The notes under the pieces were generated by a model. It saw only the letters and a program-made list of their open reading frames with translations. It did no database searches and was not told the DNA's origin. Shown in pieces: positions 9,710 to 18,656 of a stretch of DNA of 64,000 nucleotides (its first letter is position 1; every line of letters begins with the position of its first letter). Location of the stretch: contig NZFO01000006.1 of NCBI GenBank assembly GCA_002690705.1, forward strand, positions 1-64,000, given 5' to 3'. Made by a program: the position numbers and the translations under genes. The stretch comes from Magnetovibrio sp. GTDB lineage: Bacteria; Pseudomonadota; Alphaproteobacteria; Rhodospirillales; Casp-alpha2.

Positions 9710-11602
9710 ATGACCAACAAAAGATCAACCCCCGGCGCGGGCAAGGCGCACGAGGGCTGGAATGCTTCTTTCGACTTCGAAGATCATACCAAAATCGAGT
9801 GCGCCCTTCAACTTGCGGCAAGGGGTTTCAATGTCTTTCCGGTGCGGGAAAACAGTAAAATGCCGTTGATCGAACAATGGCCAAGTCGCGCGACAACTGA
9901 TCCGAAACAGATCGAAAGATGGTGGGATGAATGGCCTGAGGCGAACATTGGGATCTGCACGACAGACTTTAAGGGCCGACATCTTGTTGTTGTCGATCTT
10001 GACGTAAAGGATGGCAAGGATGGTGTCGCCCTTTTCTATGACAAATTTCCGGTCGAGGATTTCCCAGAGAACACGTTCACGGTCGAGACGCCATCCGGAG
10101 GACAGCACCTTTATTACCTGTCAGAAGGACGCTACCGGTCAGGTACGCATGTCCTTGCCATTAATATCGACATTCGGGCCACTGGCGGATTTGTGGTCGC
10201 ACCTGGATCAACGATCGACGACAAGCCGTATAAAGTTATCGACGCCTCACCAATGAAAACGCTGCCGCCCGGTGGTGCAGCAAGGCTCAAGCCGGTGAAA
10301 GCAAAAGCGGAGATCGTTTCGCTTGCCTCTGTGCATGAGGGTGACCCAAGGCGCGTTGAACGTGCGCGGGAGTATTTAGCAACCGCCGCACCCGCAATCC
10401 AAGGCCAAGGCGGCGACAATCATACCGTTGCGGTAGCTAATCAGCTTGGCGACCTTGGCATCTCACGCGAAACAGCGCTTAGCCTTATGGGCGGGGAATG
10501 GAATGAACGCTGTGAACCGCCGTGGGAACTGTCAGACCTGAAAACGAAGGTGTTCAGCGCATACAAGAGCCGAGAGAACCCGATCGGCTGCCGAACTGGC
10601 GCGTACCAATTTTCTGACGTGTCAGCGTTCGTCAGCAATCGCACAGCACCGGAACCAATCGTTAAAACCGATGGTATTCGCTTGCTGACTATCAGCGACT
10701 TGTTAAACAAGCCAGCGCCACGGTTTCTCGTACGAAACATGCTGCCGGAATTTGGTGTTGCGATCCTTGCCGGACAATCCCGGCATATGAAGTCGTTCTT
10801 GGCATTGTTGCTTGGAATGTCGATCGCCACGGGTCGAAAAGTTGGCGCCTGTAATGTCATTCAGAAGCCAGCTGTATATATGCTTAATGAAGGAGCAGCC
10901 GGTTTTGGCGCTCGTGTCCGCGCATGGTTGCAATTCAATGATATTGATCATGTGCCAAACTTCCGAGTTATCGAGCAAACTCCGAACTTGATGAACTCTG
11001 ACACTGCCGATGCATTCATTGCGGCAATCAACGAGCATCAATTTCATCCCGGCATCATCGTCATTGATACGTTTTCGAAAGCCACGATTGGAGGTGAAGA
11101 TAACAGCACAAAAGATATGGCCGAGGCGTTATCGAACGCGGAACGGATCGGGCGACACTTCAATTGTCTTGTGCTGCTGATCGACCATCTTGGGAAAGAT
11201 CCCAAGAAAGGTATCAGGGGAGCATATACGAAACTTGCGAACGCAGATGCTGTCGGGCTTGTCGTAAAGACTGGTAACACGGTTTCACTGTATATCGACA
11301 AAATGAAAGACGGCCCGGATGGCCAGACTTTCTACTTCGATATTAAACACGTCGAAACCCCAGGGGAGCAGGACACGACACCAGCGTTGTCAGCGCAATC
11401 GATGGACACGACACCAAAGCAAGCGGACTTCATTCGGAACAGGCTTGAGGCTAAAGGTGAGTTGACGCGGGAAGCCCTGAGGGCAGAGTTCCTTGAGATG
11501 TATCCGGGGCGAGTTAAGTCGTTCAATGAAACGCTTCGGCGTTTGGAGAAGTACAAAAAAATAATCCAGGAAAACGGCACTTATGTATTGGCTGGAACCT
11601 AG
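9710..11602 (+). CDS. Bifunctional primase-polymerase / RecA-fold ATPase replication protein
   Basis: This 630-residue protein joins an archaeo-eukaryotic-type prim-pol domain to a RepA-like (AAA_25) ATPase. Residues about 25-180 show prim-pol motifs: FPVRENSKMPLIEQW, catalytic D96-x-D98 in VVVDLDVKDG, TPSGGQHLYY, and RATGGFVVAPGS. Residues about 340-560 carry the ATPase domain with Walker B IIVIDTFSKA, LIDHLGKD and RGAYTKLANAD. The Walker A region (residues 355-362) reads GQSRHMKS, with methionine in place of the usual second glycine. The C-terminal 70 residues look like a winged helix. It follows the excisionase by 7 nt with a GAGGAG site. Such proteins start replication of satellites and plasmids; the repeat-rich stretch downstream is a candidate origin. 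Confidence 0.85.
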   Translation: MTNKRSTPGAGKAHEGWNASFDFEDHTKIECALQLAARGFNVFPVRENSKMPLIEQWPSRATTDPKQIERWWDEWPEANIGICTTDFKGRHLVVVDLDVKDGKDGVALFYDKFPVEDFPENTFTVETPSGGQHLYYLSEGRYRSGTHVLAINIDIRATGGFVVAPGSTIDDKPYKVIDASPMKTLPPGGAARLKPVKAKAEIVSLASVHEGDPRRVERAREYLATAAPAIQGQGGDNHTVAVANQLGDLGISRETALSLMGGEWNERCEPPWELSDLKTKVFSAYKSRENPIGCRTGAYQFSDVSAFVSNRTAPEPIVKTDGIRLLTISDLLNKPAPRFLVRNMLPEFGVAILAGQSRHMKSFLALLLGMSIATGRKVGACNVIQKPAVYMLNEGAAGFGARVRAWLQFNDIDHVPNFRVIEQTPNLMNSDTADAFIAAINEHQFHPGIIVIDTFSKATIGGEDNSTKDMAEALSNAERIGRHFNCLVLLIDHLGKDPKKGIRGAYTKLANADAVGLVVKTGNTVSLYIDKMKDGPDGQTFYFDIKHVETPGEQDTTPALSAQSMDTTPKQADFIRNRLEAKGELTREALRAEFLEMYPGRVKSFNETLRRLEKYKKIIQENGTYVLAGT

Positions 11603-11609
11603 TTTTAAC

Positions 11610-11711
11610 GGCAACAAGGGTGTTGTCGGACCTTCGGTAACAAGGGTGTTGTCGGCGGGTGTCTGAAAACCTTAAAAACCAAGGGCGGCTGCGGGACACA
11701 CCCTTGTTGCC
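11610..11711. repeat. Iteron-like direct repeats with an inverted partner
   Basis: GGCAACAAGGGTGTTGTCGG at 11610-11629 recurs with one mismatch at 11636-11655, period 26 bp. A 14-bp inverted copy of its first part lies at 11698-11711 (ACACCCTTGTTGCC). The repeats begin 8 nt after the prim-pol stop. Confidence 0.7.
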
Positions 11712-11738
11712 ACGCAGTTGCCGCCACTCGGCAACACA

Positions 11739-11763
11739 CAAGCATCCCTGAAAGGGATGCTTG
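11739..11763. terminator. Perfect hairpin downstream of the prim-pol gene
   Basis: An 11-bp perfect stem (CAAGCATCCCT pairing with AGGGATGCTTG) with a GAA loop. The following T-run is poor, so it may be a factor-dependent terminator or part of the origin structure rather than a classical intrinsic terminator. Confidence 0.45.
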
Positions 11764-12055
11764 TTACCGTGACAGCAGATTTAAAATAAGACCAATGGTT
11801 AAATCAGATAAATTGTGCCGCGTCGTTGCGGCTATGCGATCACGTTATATTGCGGTGTCGCGGTGTTATGGTTTTGTACTTTTGACGTACCTTACTCAAT
11901 CGCACGCTGCTCGATTAGAAATTATTCATTTCAGCCGCCTGACCGCAGTACAACGGTAAACCAGGTAGCACGTGACACTGTAGCAGGTGTCATTGTTTTG
12001 GCTTGGCCAAGGAAACCAAGGCGTTGCCGCTATGAGGGAGATTACTTAAACCCGT

Positions 12056-12074
12056 TAGGCAACCCTTAGGCAAC
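12056..12074 (-). repeat. Paired GTTGCCTA words, internal inverted copy
   Basis: On the plus strand TAGGCAAC occurs at 12056-12063 and 12067-12074, again 11 bp start to start. This is the same pair found near both ends of the element but in opposite orientation. It may be an additional regulatory or excision site, or the relic arm of another element end. Confidence 0.5.
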
Positions 12075-12412
12075 ACATCTGCCCTTTTTGCCCCTAAACG
12101 TGATCAATTTTGACTTACCGTAGCAAATAGTCCGGTCACGGTTGGTATCTTATCTGCACTTTGTGACTTCTCTCCCCTACCCCCGCAAATTCGCATAGGG
12201 GGGGATTGGGGGTACGGGGGGCAAAAATTGCGCGGCCGGACATATCGTTATGGTGGTCACGCAACAAAATCGCACCACTGCAAAAACCCGCCCTAAAAAA
12301 TATTCTGAAATTCTCAATAATGTGGAATATAGGAAGCAACCTATAGGTTATAATACATATTCTTAAACAACCTTTTTTATGTTAGTCTGTGGGCAGAATA
12401 GGAGTTCGCAAC

Positions 12413-12763
12413 ATGACGGCTGGCAGACCCAAAGGTTACGAGAAAACAGGCGGCATCCAAAAAGGTGGGCGCAAATACCAGACCGCCGCTGTAAAGGATG
12501 CAATCGTTCGTGTTTTTCACGAAGTGAATAAGGGTGACGATCGTTACCTCCACTCCCTGGCTATAAACGAAAAGAAACTTTTTCTCGATCTGGTGAAGCG
12601 CTGCGTTCCGCAAGAGATGGAAATTCAAACCGAGACGAAGGTCACGGTGGATCTCGGTGCTGCAATGGCTGAGGCTGAGCGTCGTTTAGCAGATAATTAT
12701 CCAAAACAAATTGATGCGACACCAAGCGATTTCACCGTGGTTGAAACTGCAGCGAAACCATGA
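12413..12763 (+). CDS. Small phage-type hypothetical protein (terminase-small-subunit-like)
   Basis: A 116-residue basic-to-acidic protein starting MTAGRPKGYEKTGG, followed by QKGGRKYQTAAVKDAIVRVF. This opening (AGRPKG...GGRxKG...TAAVKDAI) is common in small proteins of phages and satellites that lie near terminase genes, including DUF5681-like proteins. The later part (AMAEAERRLADNY) is helical and acidic. A frame extends up to 12389, but TAGGAG upstream of the ATG at 12413 supports the shorter form. Its role here, DNA packaging or regulation, is a guess from family resemblance. Confidence 0.5.
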   Translation: MTAGRPKGYEKTGGIQKGGRKYQTAAVKDAIVRVFHEVNKGDDRYLHSLAINEKKLFLDLVKRCVPQEMEIQTETKVTVDLGAAMAEAERRLADNYPKQIDATPSDFTVVETAAKP

Positions 12764-13068
12764 GACTGCATTGTGACCTAAAATCCTTCCGTTCTGAGTT
12801 GTAAGGCGGGCCCAAATCTAAAGAAAGTCTGCTAGGCGCTCAGGAGCAGTCGAAATTGGGGTTCGTTCGGAACGTCTGCGAATAGCCATGAGCGGAAACC
12901 AAGAATTGTCCAGTTAAATGGCATTAGAGCAATAGTCTGAAACTGCCGGTAAAACCTGCTCAATGGCCTAACTGCCAGTCTATCCGGCTACGTTACATCG
13001 TGTTCACTTGATTGCGCGACGCAAAACAACTATTATCCCCATCGATAGGACACATTTTCGGGTTTTGT
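12764..13068. other. Intergenic region before the copper cassette
   Basis: About 305 nt with no supported gene. It marks the junction between the element's replication core and the GC-rich copper cassette, and should contain the cassette promoter. I could not identify a CueR- or CopR-type operator with confidence. Confidence 0.4.
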
Positions 13069-13506
13069 ATGAAACGACTTTGTTTCATTTCGTTGGTGAT
13101 GCTCTGCGCTTTTCTCTGGGCGCCGACCGAAAGTGCTGCCCATTCCCACGAGCACCATACGGCTCAAACCCATCAGTTAGCTGATGCGGAATCAATGTCC
13201 CATGCAGGACATGGCCGTCATCACGCCAAGCACGGGCACAGCGACTGCCCCATGTCCATCGGCAAGTCGTACCAGCATTGCCTCGATTGTCCGCTGGACT
13301 CGGTCCAGGAAGCCGTATCGCCCCGTTTAAATCAATTCGACACAGTCCAAACGGAGACTGTTTCTTCGAGCGGGGTGGATGCGTTCCATGAAGAACCCAT
13401 CTCGATCTCACCTCGACAAGTCAGTCCGCCCTTGGTGCGGCTCCCGTCTGTCGAGGGTTCTTTCAGCCAGTCGGTTTATCTCTCCACACAACGTCTGCGG
13501 ATTTAG
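13069..13506 (+). CDS. Secreted His-rich protein of the copper cassette
   Basis: A 145-residue protein with a signal peptide (MKRLCFISLVMLCAFLWAPTESAAHS). A His/Met-rich stretch (HSHEHHTAQTH, SHAGHGRHHAKHGHSDCPM) and a C-x2-C (HCLDCPL) follow. The residues are well suited to binding Cu(I), Ag(I) or other soft metals in the periplasm. Similar small proteins often precede cus/czc efflux genes, but I cannot name a characterised family. A frame extends upstream to 13012; the ATG at 13069, which begins the signal peptide, is preferred. Base composition switches to GC-rich here, suggesting the cassette was acquired as a unit. Confidence 0.65.
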   Translation: MKRLCFISLVMLCAFLWAPTESAAHSHEHHTAQTHQLADAESMSHAGHGRHHAKHGHSDCPMSIGKSYQHCLDCPLDSVQEAVSPRLNQFDTVQTETVSSSGVDAFHEEPISISPRQVSPPLVRLPSVEGSFSQSVYLSTQRLRI

Positions 13507-13596
13507 GGGAAGGCCCATAGGGCGAAAATCGCGCTATGCGTTCAATCCCTTTCGGACGGTGATGCCCGTCCAAACAACATCCGACAGAGGTCTGTC

Positions 13597-15417
13597 ATGT
13601 GTGCACGATGTGAGAAGCGATCCGCTAAACCCGGACGTACAACTACCCTGGCGCTGGCGTTTTACGCGGCAACGGCGATACCGATAACGGGACCTGAAGT
13701 TCCAACCGGCGTTGGTGGCGGAGTTGCGGATCAAGGTTTTCCGTCGCTCATCGGGTCGGCCAATGCCGCTGAAGCGAAGAAAACCCAGGAAGGCGATACG
13801 GACAAATGGACGTGTCCCATGCATCCGCACTACATCGCGGACGAGTTCGGCTCTTGCCCCATCTGCGGCATGGATTTGGTCAAACTTGAAACCGGGGACG
13901 TCGGGAGCGGTCCAGCCGCCACCGAGCAGCGGTCCATTGTCACGATTTCGCCCGAGGTGATGCAGAACATCGGCGTGCGACTGGGCAGGTCCGAGCAGGT
14001 CAGCTTCGGAAGAAGCATTCGGAGTTACGGGCTTGTCGAGGAGAACGAACGCGCAGTCAGCGAAATATCTGCCCGCGTTGAGGGATGGGTGGAACAACTG
14101 AAGATCACGGCGGTCGGCGACGAAGTTAAATCGGGCCAGCCATTATTCAAACTCTATGCCCCTCAGCTCCTGATTTCTCAGCGGGATTACCTCCTCTCCC
14201 TGGAGGACCCGCAGATGGCCCGTGGCGGCATCCGGCAACTCAAATCCTATGGCGTTCAGGACCGGGTCCTTGATGAGTTGAAAGAGACGCGCGAGTCCCT
14301 GGAACTTGTGCCGTTCTACGCGGAGCGAAGTGGCACCATCTCCGTCCTCAATCTCAAGGAAGGCGGTTACGTGGATCGCGGCATGCTGCTTGCCCGCATT
14401 CAGGATTATTCCTCCGTCTGGCTCATCGTCGGTGTGGCAGAGAAGGATTTGAGTTTCATCTCGAAAGGCATGCAGGCGAACGTCGTGTTTCCGAACCTTC
14501 CGGGGCGGGAAACGGAAGCCAAGGTCGATTACATCTATCCTACCGTCGACCGGCAAACCCGGACGGGGCGCGTGCGGTTGGTTATCTCCAACAAGGACGG
14601 GGTCATCCGCCCTGGCAGTTATGCGGACGTGACATTCGATGTCGGCGTTTTGGACCGGATTGCGGTCCCGAGCGAAGCGGTACTGAAGAACGGCCAAGGC
14701 CGTTACGTGGTAGTTTCCCTGGGCGAAGGACGCTTTGAGCCACGCCGCGTTCGGATCGGCTTGACCTCAAAGGGTTGGGCTGAAGTTTTGAGCGGCGTGG
14801 ACGGTGGTGAGGACATCGTCGTTTCCGGGCAGTTTCTGATCGATTCGGAAAGCGCATTGCGCGAGTCGTTCCACAAGCTGCAAAAGCTCCAATTGCCGTT
14901 GTCGCTTCTCAAGCTCACCAAGAACGAGTTTGCGATGGTCGATCACCTTGTCGACGCCGCGCTTTACCTCCATGAGGCGCTTGTAGATGGCTACGACCTC
15001 GATCCGGAGTTCTTGGAACCTGCGATCTCGATCCGTGATTTCCTTTGGCCGCGTTACGGTCAGACGCAACTCGGCTTCATCCTGGACGATGCGGTCCAGG
15101 CTCTGCGCGATGCCCAAAAAGCCCGCACGGAGAGCGAGGTGCAGCGGTCGTTACGCGCACTCGTACAAACCCTGCGGCCTTGGGTGATCGATGGCGCAAC
15201 CGCCCATTATCAGTCCAAGGATGTGGTGATGTTCGAGGATGCGCTGGGCCGCGCATGGCTTCAACTCGGTGAGCGTGCGTTCAATCCCTATGGCCGGGAA
15301 GATGCCGAGCCCGTCGCTTACCCTGAAGTTGAAACAGATGAGCAGGAGAGAGAAACCGAAGTAACCAACGTGGACGCTGCGCCTCAGCCGGGTGGGGAGA
15401 AAAAGCATGTCCACTGA
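13597..15417 (+). CDS. cusB: CusB-type RND periplasmic adaptor with heavy-metal-binding domain
   Basis: This membrane-fusion protein links an inner-membrane RND pump to an outer-membrane channel and passes Cu(I)/Ag(I) to it. Near residues 71-98 is a heavy-metal-binding domain (CPMHP...CPICGMDLVKLE). The barrel-sandwich and beta-barrel domains follow (ISARVEGWVEQL, FKLYAPQLLISQRDYL, VWLIVGVAEKD, RPGSYADVTF, VVVSGQFLIDSES). After the usual end there are about 140 extra residues, mostly helical, with a C-terminal acidic and His-containing tail (EKKHVH). The extension recalls the DUF3347-like helical domain of some Cus adaptors. At 606 residues it is long for the family. The N-terminus is weakly signal-like. 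The next gene overlaps its end by 11 nt, implying translational coupling. Confidence 0.88.
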   Translation: MCARCEKRSAKPGRTTTLALAFYAATAIPITGPEVPTGVGGGVADQGFPSLIGSANAAEAKKTQEGDTDKWTCPMHPHYIADEFGSCPICGMDLVKLETGDVGSGPAATEQRSIVTISPEVMQNIGVRLGRSEQVSFGRSIRSYGLVEENERAVSEISARVEGWVEQLKITAVGDEVKSGQPLFKLYAPQLLISQRDYLLSLEDPQMARGGIRQLKSYGVQDRVLDELKETRESLELVPFYAERSGTISVLNLKEGGYVDRGMLLARIQDYSSVWLIVGVAEKDLSFISKGMQANVVFPNLPGRETEAKVDYIYPTVDRQTRTGRVRLVISNKDGVIRPGSYADVTFDVGVLDRIAVPSEAVLKNGQGRYVVVSLGEGRFEPRRVRIGLTSKGWAEVLSGVDGGEDIVVSGQFLIDSESALRESFHKLQKLQLPLSLLKLTKNEFAMVDHLVDAALYLHEALVDGYDLDPEFLEPAISIRDFLWPRYGQTQLGFILDDAVQALRDAQKARTESEVQRSLRALVQTLRPWVIDGATAHYQSKDVVMFEDALGRAWLQLGERAFNPYGREDAEPVAYPEVETDEQERETEVTNVDAAPQPGGEKKHVH

Positions 15418-18400
15418 GAGCCGCAAAACCGTCGTCGAAGCGGGACATGACCCGACAACGTCCGGTGTCGCCAAGGTCATCGATTGGTCCGTCAGAAACC
15501 AACTGCTCGTCATCGTCGGTGCGATTGCGCTGATCGTCAGCGGTTGGCTCGCGTTGAAGCAAACGCCATTGGACGCCGTCCCCGATCTGTCGGATACGCA
15601 AGTGATCATCCGAACGGATTTTCCGGGGCAGTCTCCGCAGATCGTCGAAGACCTGGTCACGTATCCATTATCGACGGCGATGCTTGGGCTTCCCCGTACC
15701 GAGGACGTTCGCGGCTTCTCAATGTTCGGGACGAGTTTCGTCTATGTGATTTTCGAAGACGGCGTCGATCAGTATTGGGCGCGGTCGCGGGTGATCGAGG
15801 CGTTATCCTCGGTCGGCGGCGATTTGCCCGATGCAGCGGCACCGCGTATCGGGCCGGATGCCACGGGCGTCGGCTGGGTCTATCAGTATGTCCTTGAGGA
15901 CCGAACAGGCAAGCGCGATCTTTCCGATCTTCGGTCGTTACAGGATTGGTTCGTTAAGTTCGAGTTGGCGACGGTCGATGGTGTGTCCGAGGTCGCATCG
16001 GTCGGCGGCTTCGTTAAAGAATACCAGGTCCTGATCGATCCCAACCGGCTTCGTGCCTACAACATCCCGATCTCCAGAATTGTCGAAGCCGTTCGCGCCG
16101 CCAGCGGCGAAGTCGGGGGGCGTGTCCTCGAACAGGCGGAAACCGAACTGATGATCCGCTCCACCGGCTACATCGAGCGGTTGGAGCAGCTTCGCGACGT
16201 GGTCGTCTATTCGGCGAACGGCAACCCGGTCCACCTAGGCGATATCGCGACCGTCGAGAAAGGTCCTGAACTGCGGCGCGGCGTTGTCGAGTTAAATGGA
16301 GAGGGCGAGGTCGTTGGCGGTATCGTCGTTATGCGTTCGGGTGAGAACGCGCTCAATGTCATCGAGGGCGTGAAGAAGAAGATCGTCGAGATCACCGCCG
16401 GACTGCCGGACGGCGTTGAGATCGTTCCCGTCTATGACCGTGCGCCGCTCATCAAGGGGGCGGTCAATTACCTGAATACCAAGCTTATCGAGGAAGCGCT
16501 GGTCGTCGCCTTGGTCTGCTTCATCTTCCTGCTTCACGCGCGTTCGGCGTTCGTCGCCATCATCACGTTGCCCCTCGGCGTGCTTGGCGCATTTACGATC
16601 ATGGCGGCACAGGGGATTACCGCGAACATCATGTCCTTGGGCGGCATCGCGATTGCCATCGGTGCAATGGTCGATGCGTCCATTGTCATGGTCGAGAACG
16701 CGCACCGTAAGCTCTCTGAACTCGACGAGAACGCGGATGTATCGGTCCGCCGGGAAGCCTTGCTGACGGCGGCAAAGGAAGTCGGACCGGGGCTGTTCTT
16801 TTCCCTATTGATCATCACCGTTTCGTTCCTGCCCGTCTTTGCGTTGACGGGACAGTCGTTCAAGCTGTTCGCGCCGTTGGCCTATACTAAGACCTACGCG
16901 ATGGCGTTTGCGTCGTTGCTCTCTGTGACGGTCGTGCCGGTTCTCATGCTTTGGTTGATTCGTGGCCGGATACGCCGAGAAATGGCGAACCCGATCAACA
17001 AGATTTTCGTCTGGCTCTATAAACCAATCTTGAAACTGGCGCTGCGGTTCCGCTGGATGACACTGCTCGTCGCCTTGGGCGTTGCAGGATCCCTCTACTA
17101 TCCGATCACCAAAATCGGGTCCGAGTTCATGCCAGCCTTATATGAGGGCGAACTCCTCTACATGCCGACGACATTGCCTGGCGTCTCGATCACAAAAGCC
17201 CGCGAGGTTCTGTCTCAGACGAACCGCTTGATTTCGAGCGTGCCCGAAGTGGAGCGTGTCTTCGGCAAGGCTGGCCGGGCCGACACGGCAACGGACCCCG
17301 CGCCGATTTCGATGATCGAAAGCTGGATACGGTTGAAGCCGAAAGACGAATGGCGTCCCGGCCTGACGGTCGAAGATTTGGTCAAAGAGTTGGATCAGCA
17401 AACCAAGCTGCCGGGCCTCGTGAACTCCTGGGGCTATCCGATCAAGATACGCATGGATATGATTTCGACGGGTATTCGAACGCCCGTCGGCGTCAAGATT
17501 TCCGGCAATGACCTTGAGACCATCGAGCGGATCGCGCTTCAAGTTGAGGGTGCGGTGAAGGACATCGACGGCACGCGCTCCGCGTTTGCCGACCGGGTTA
17601 TCGGTGGCCGGTATCTGGAAATTCAGCCCGACCGCCGGGAACTTGCGAGACGGAACATTGACCTCGGAACTTTCCAGTCCGTGATCCAAACCGCGCTCGG
17701 CGGCATGAAGCTGAGCGAGAGTGTCCAGGGCCGAGAGCGCTATAACATCATGCTCCGCTACGACCGGCCGTTCCGGGAAACCCCTGAGCAGTTGGCCGAG
17801 ATTTTGATCCCGACCCCCATGGGTCAGCATATCCCGCTGGAGGAAATCGCGGACATCGCCGTTACCGACGGTCCGCCGTTGATCAAGTCGGAGAACGCGA
17901 GGCTGACGGGATGGGTTTTCGTCGATATCGCGGGCCGCGACATTGGGACCTATGTAAACGAGGCCGCCGAGATTATTCGTGAGCGGGTCGATCTGCCGCC
18001 CGGCTACAGCATTACGTGGTCCGGCCAGTTCGAGCAATTGATCGAAGCGCGGGAAAAACTGTCCATCGCGATCCCGACCGTTGTCGCTATTATCTTTGTC
18101 CTATTGATGCTCCATTTCGGGCGTCTCGATCGGACGCTGATCATCATGCTCTCGCTGCCGTTCGGATTGATCGGGGGTCTCTGGGCCGTTTATCTCGCGG
18201 GTTACAATCTATCCGTCGCGGTCGCCGTCGGCTTCATTGCGCTCGGCGGGATCGCCGTCGAGACGGCGGTGGTCATGTTGCTTTACATCGACCACCAAAT
18301 CCGCAAGCACCCGCCAGGGACGGTCCAGGAACTGCTGACGGCGATCACGGACGGTGCCGTGATGCGTGTTCGGCCCAAGTTGATGACGGTTTCCGTTATC

Positions 18401-18616
18401 GTAGGTGGGTTACTGCCGATCTTCTTTACGGAAGGCCCCGGCTCGGACGTCATGCGTCGGATCGCATTGCCGATGGTCGGCGGTATGGCGACGACGACCG
18501 TCCTCACGCTGATCGTGATTCCCGTCATTTATTACCTGTGGGAAGGCAGGCGCTTCAAACAACGCCGTGAAACCCATACCCCATCAAGTTCATCAATTTC
18601 GGAACCGGCTGAGTGA
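15407..18616 (+). CDS. cusA: CusA-type Cu(I)/Ag(I) RND efflux pump
   Basis: A 1069-residue heavy-metal RND transporter of the inner membrane. TM4 contains GGIAIAIGAMVDASIVMVENAH, the signature of the monovalent-metal (HME4, CusA) class rather than the divalent CzcA class. Met586, Met636 and Met685 (LLYMPTT, APISMIES, IRMDMIST) have spacings of 50 and 49. These match the three metal-binding methionines of E. coli CusA (M573, M623, M672). ATG at 15407 is preferred over a GTG at 15392 because it follows GGGAGAA and begins the conserved N-terminal region; it overlaps cusB by 11 nt. The cassette has no CusC, so the pump must use an outer-membrane channel encoded elsewhere. Confidence 0.93.
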   Translation: MSTESRKTVVEAGHDPTTSGVAKVIDWSVRNQLLVIVGAIALIVSGWLALKQTPLDAVPDLSDTQVIIRTDFPGQSPQIVEDLVTYPLSTAMLGLPRTEDVRGFSMFGTSFVYVIFEDGVDQYWARSRVIEALSSVGGDLPDAAAPRIGPDATGVGWVYQYVLEDRTGKRDLSDLRSLQDWFVKFELATVDGVSEVASVGGFVKEYQVLIDPNRLRAYNIPISRIVEAVRAASGEVGGRVLEQAETELMIRSTGYIERLEQLRDVVVYSANGNPVHLGDIATVEKGPELRRGVVELNGEGEVVGGIVVMRSGENALNVIEGVKKKIVEITAGLPDGVEIVPVYDRAPLIKGAVNYLNTKLIEEALVVALVCFIFLLHARSAFVAIITLPLGVLGAFTIMAAQGITANIMSLGGIAIAIGAMVDASIVMVENAHRKLSELDENADVSVRREALLTAAKEVGPGLFFSLLIITVSFLPVFALTGQSFKLFAPLAYTKTYAMAFASLLSVTVVPVLMLWLIRGRIRREMANPINKIFVWLYKPILKLALRFRWMTLLVALGVAGSLYYPITKIGSEFMPALYEGELLYMPTTLPGVSITKAREVLSQTNRLISSVPEVERVFGKAGRADTATDPAPISMIESWIRLKPKDEWRPGLTVEDLVKELDQQTKLPGLVNSWGYPIKIRMDMISTGIRTPVGVKISGNDLETIERIALQVEGAVKDIDGTRSAFADRVIGGRYLEIQPDRRELARRNIDLGTFQSVIQTALGGMKLSESVQGRERYNIMLRYDRPFRETPEQLAEILIPTPMGQHIPLEEIADIAVTDGPPLIKSENARLTGWVFVDIAGRDIGTYVNEAAEIIRERVDLPPGYSITWSGQFEQLIEAREKLSIAIPTVVAIIFVLLMLHFGRLDRTLIIMLSLPFGLIGGLWAVYLAGYNLSVAVAVGFIALGGIAVETAVVMLLYIDHQIRKHPPGTVQELLTAITDGAVMRVRPKLMTVSVIVGGLLPIFFTEGPGSDVMRRIALPMVGGMATTTVLTLIVIPVIYYLWEGRRFKQRRETHTPSSSSISEPAE

Positions 18617-18656
18617 TGTCCGGTTCCTGCCTCTATCAACAAAAGGAGACTTTGAA

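Larger units (their letters stand above)
11603..12412. other. Repeat-rich non-coding stretch, candidate element origin
   Basis: About 810 nt without a convincing gene. It contains seven GGCAAC/GTTGCC words between 11610 and 12074: at 11610, 11706, 11717, 11730, 12023, 12058 and 12069. It also has a 20-bp direct repeat, an inverted partner, a strong hairpin (11739-11763), and an AT-rich part around 12290-12385 just before the next gene. Iteron-like repeats plus an AT-rich segment beside a replication gene fit an origin, but this is inference. Confidence 0.4.

Noticed and set aside
11815-12069. An 84-codon frame in the repeat-rich region
   Set aside because: Composition is not protein-like, it lacks a Shine-Dalgarno, and it runs across the GTTGCC repeats.
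17138-18037. A 299-codon open frame opposite cusA
   Set aside because: It is a GC-rich codon-usage shadow of a definite RND transporter gene.
15407-18616. Calling the pump CzcA (divalent Co/Zn/Cd)
   Set aside because: TM4 has the monovalent CusA-type sequence and the three metal-binding methionines are conserved with exact spacing.
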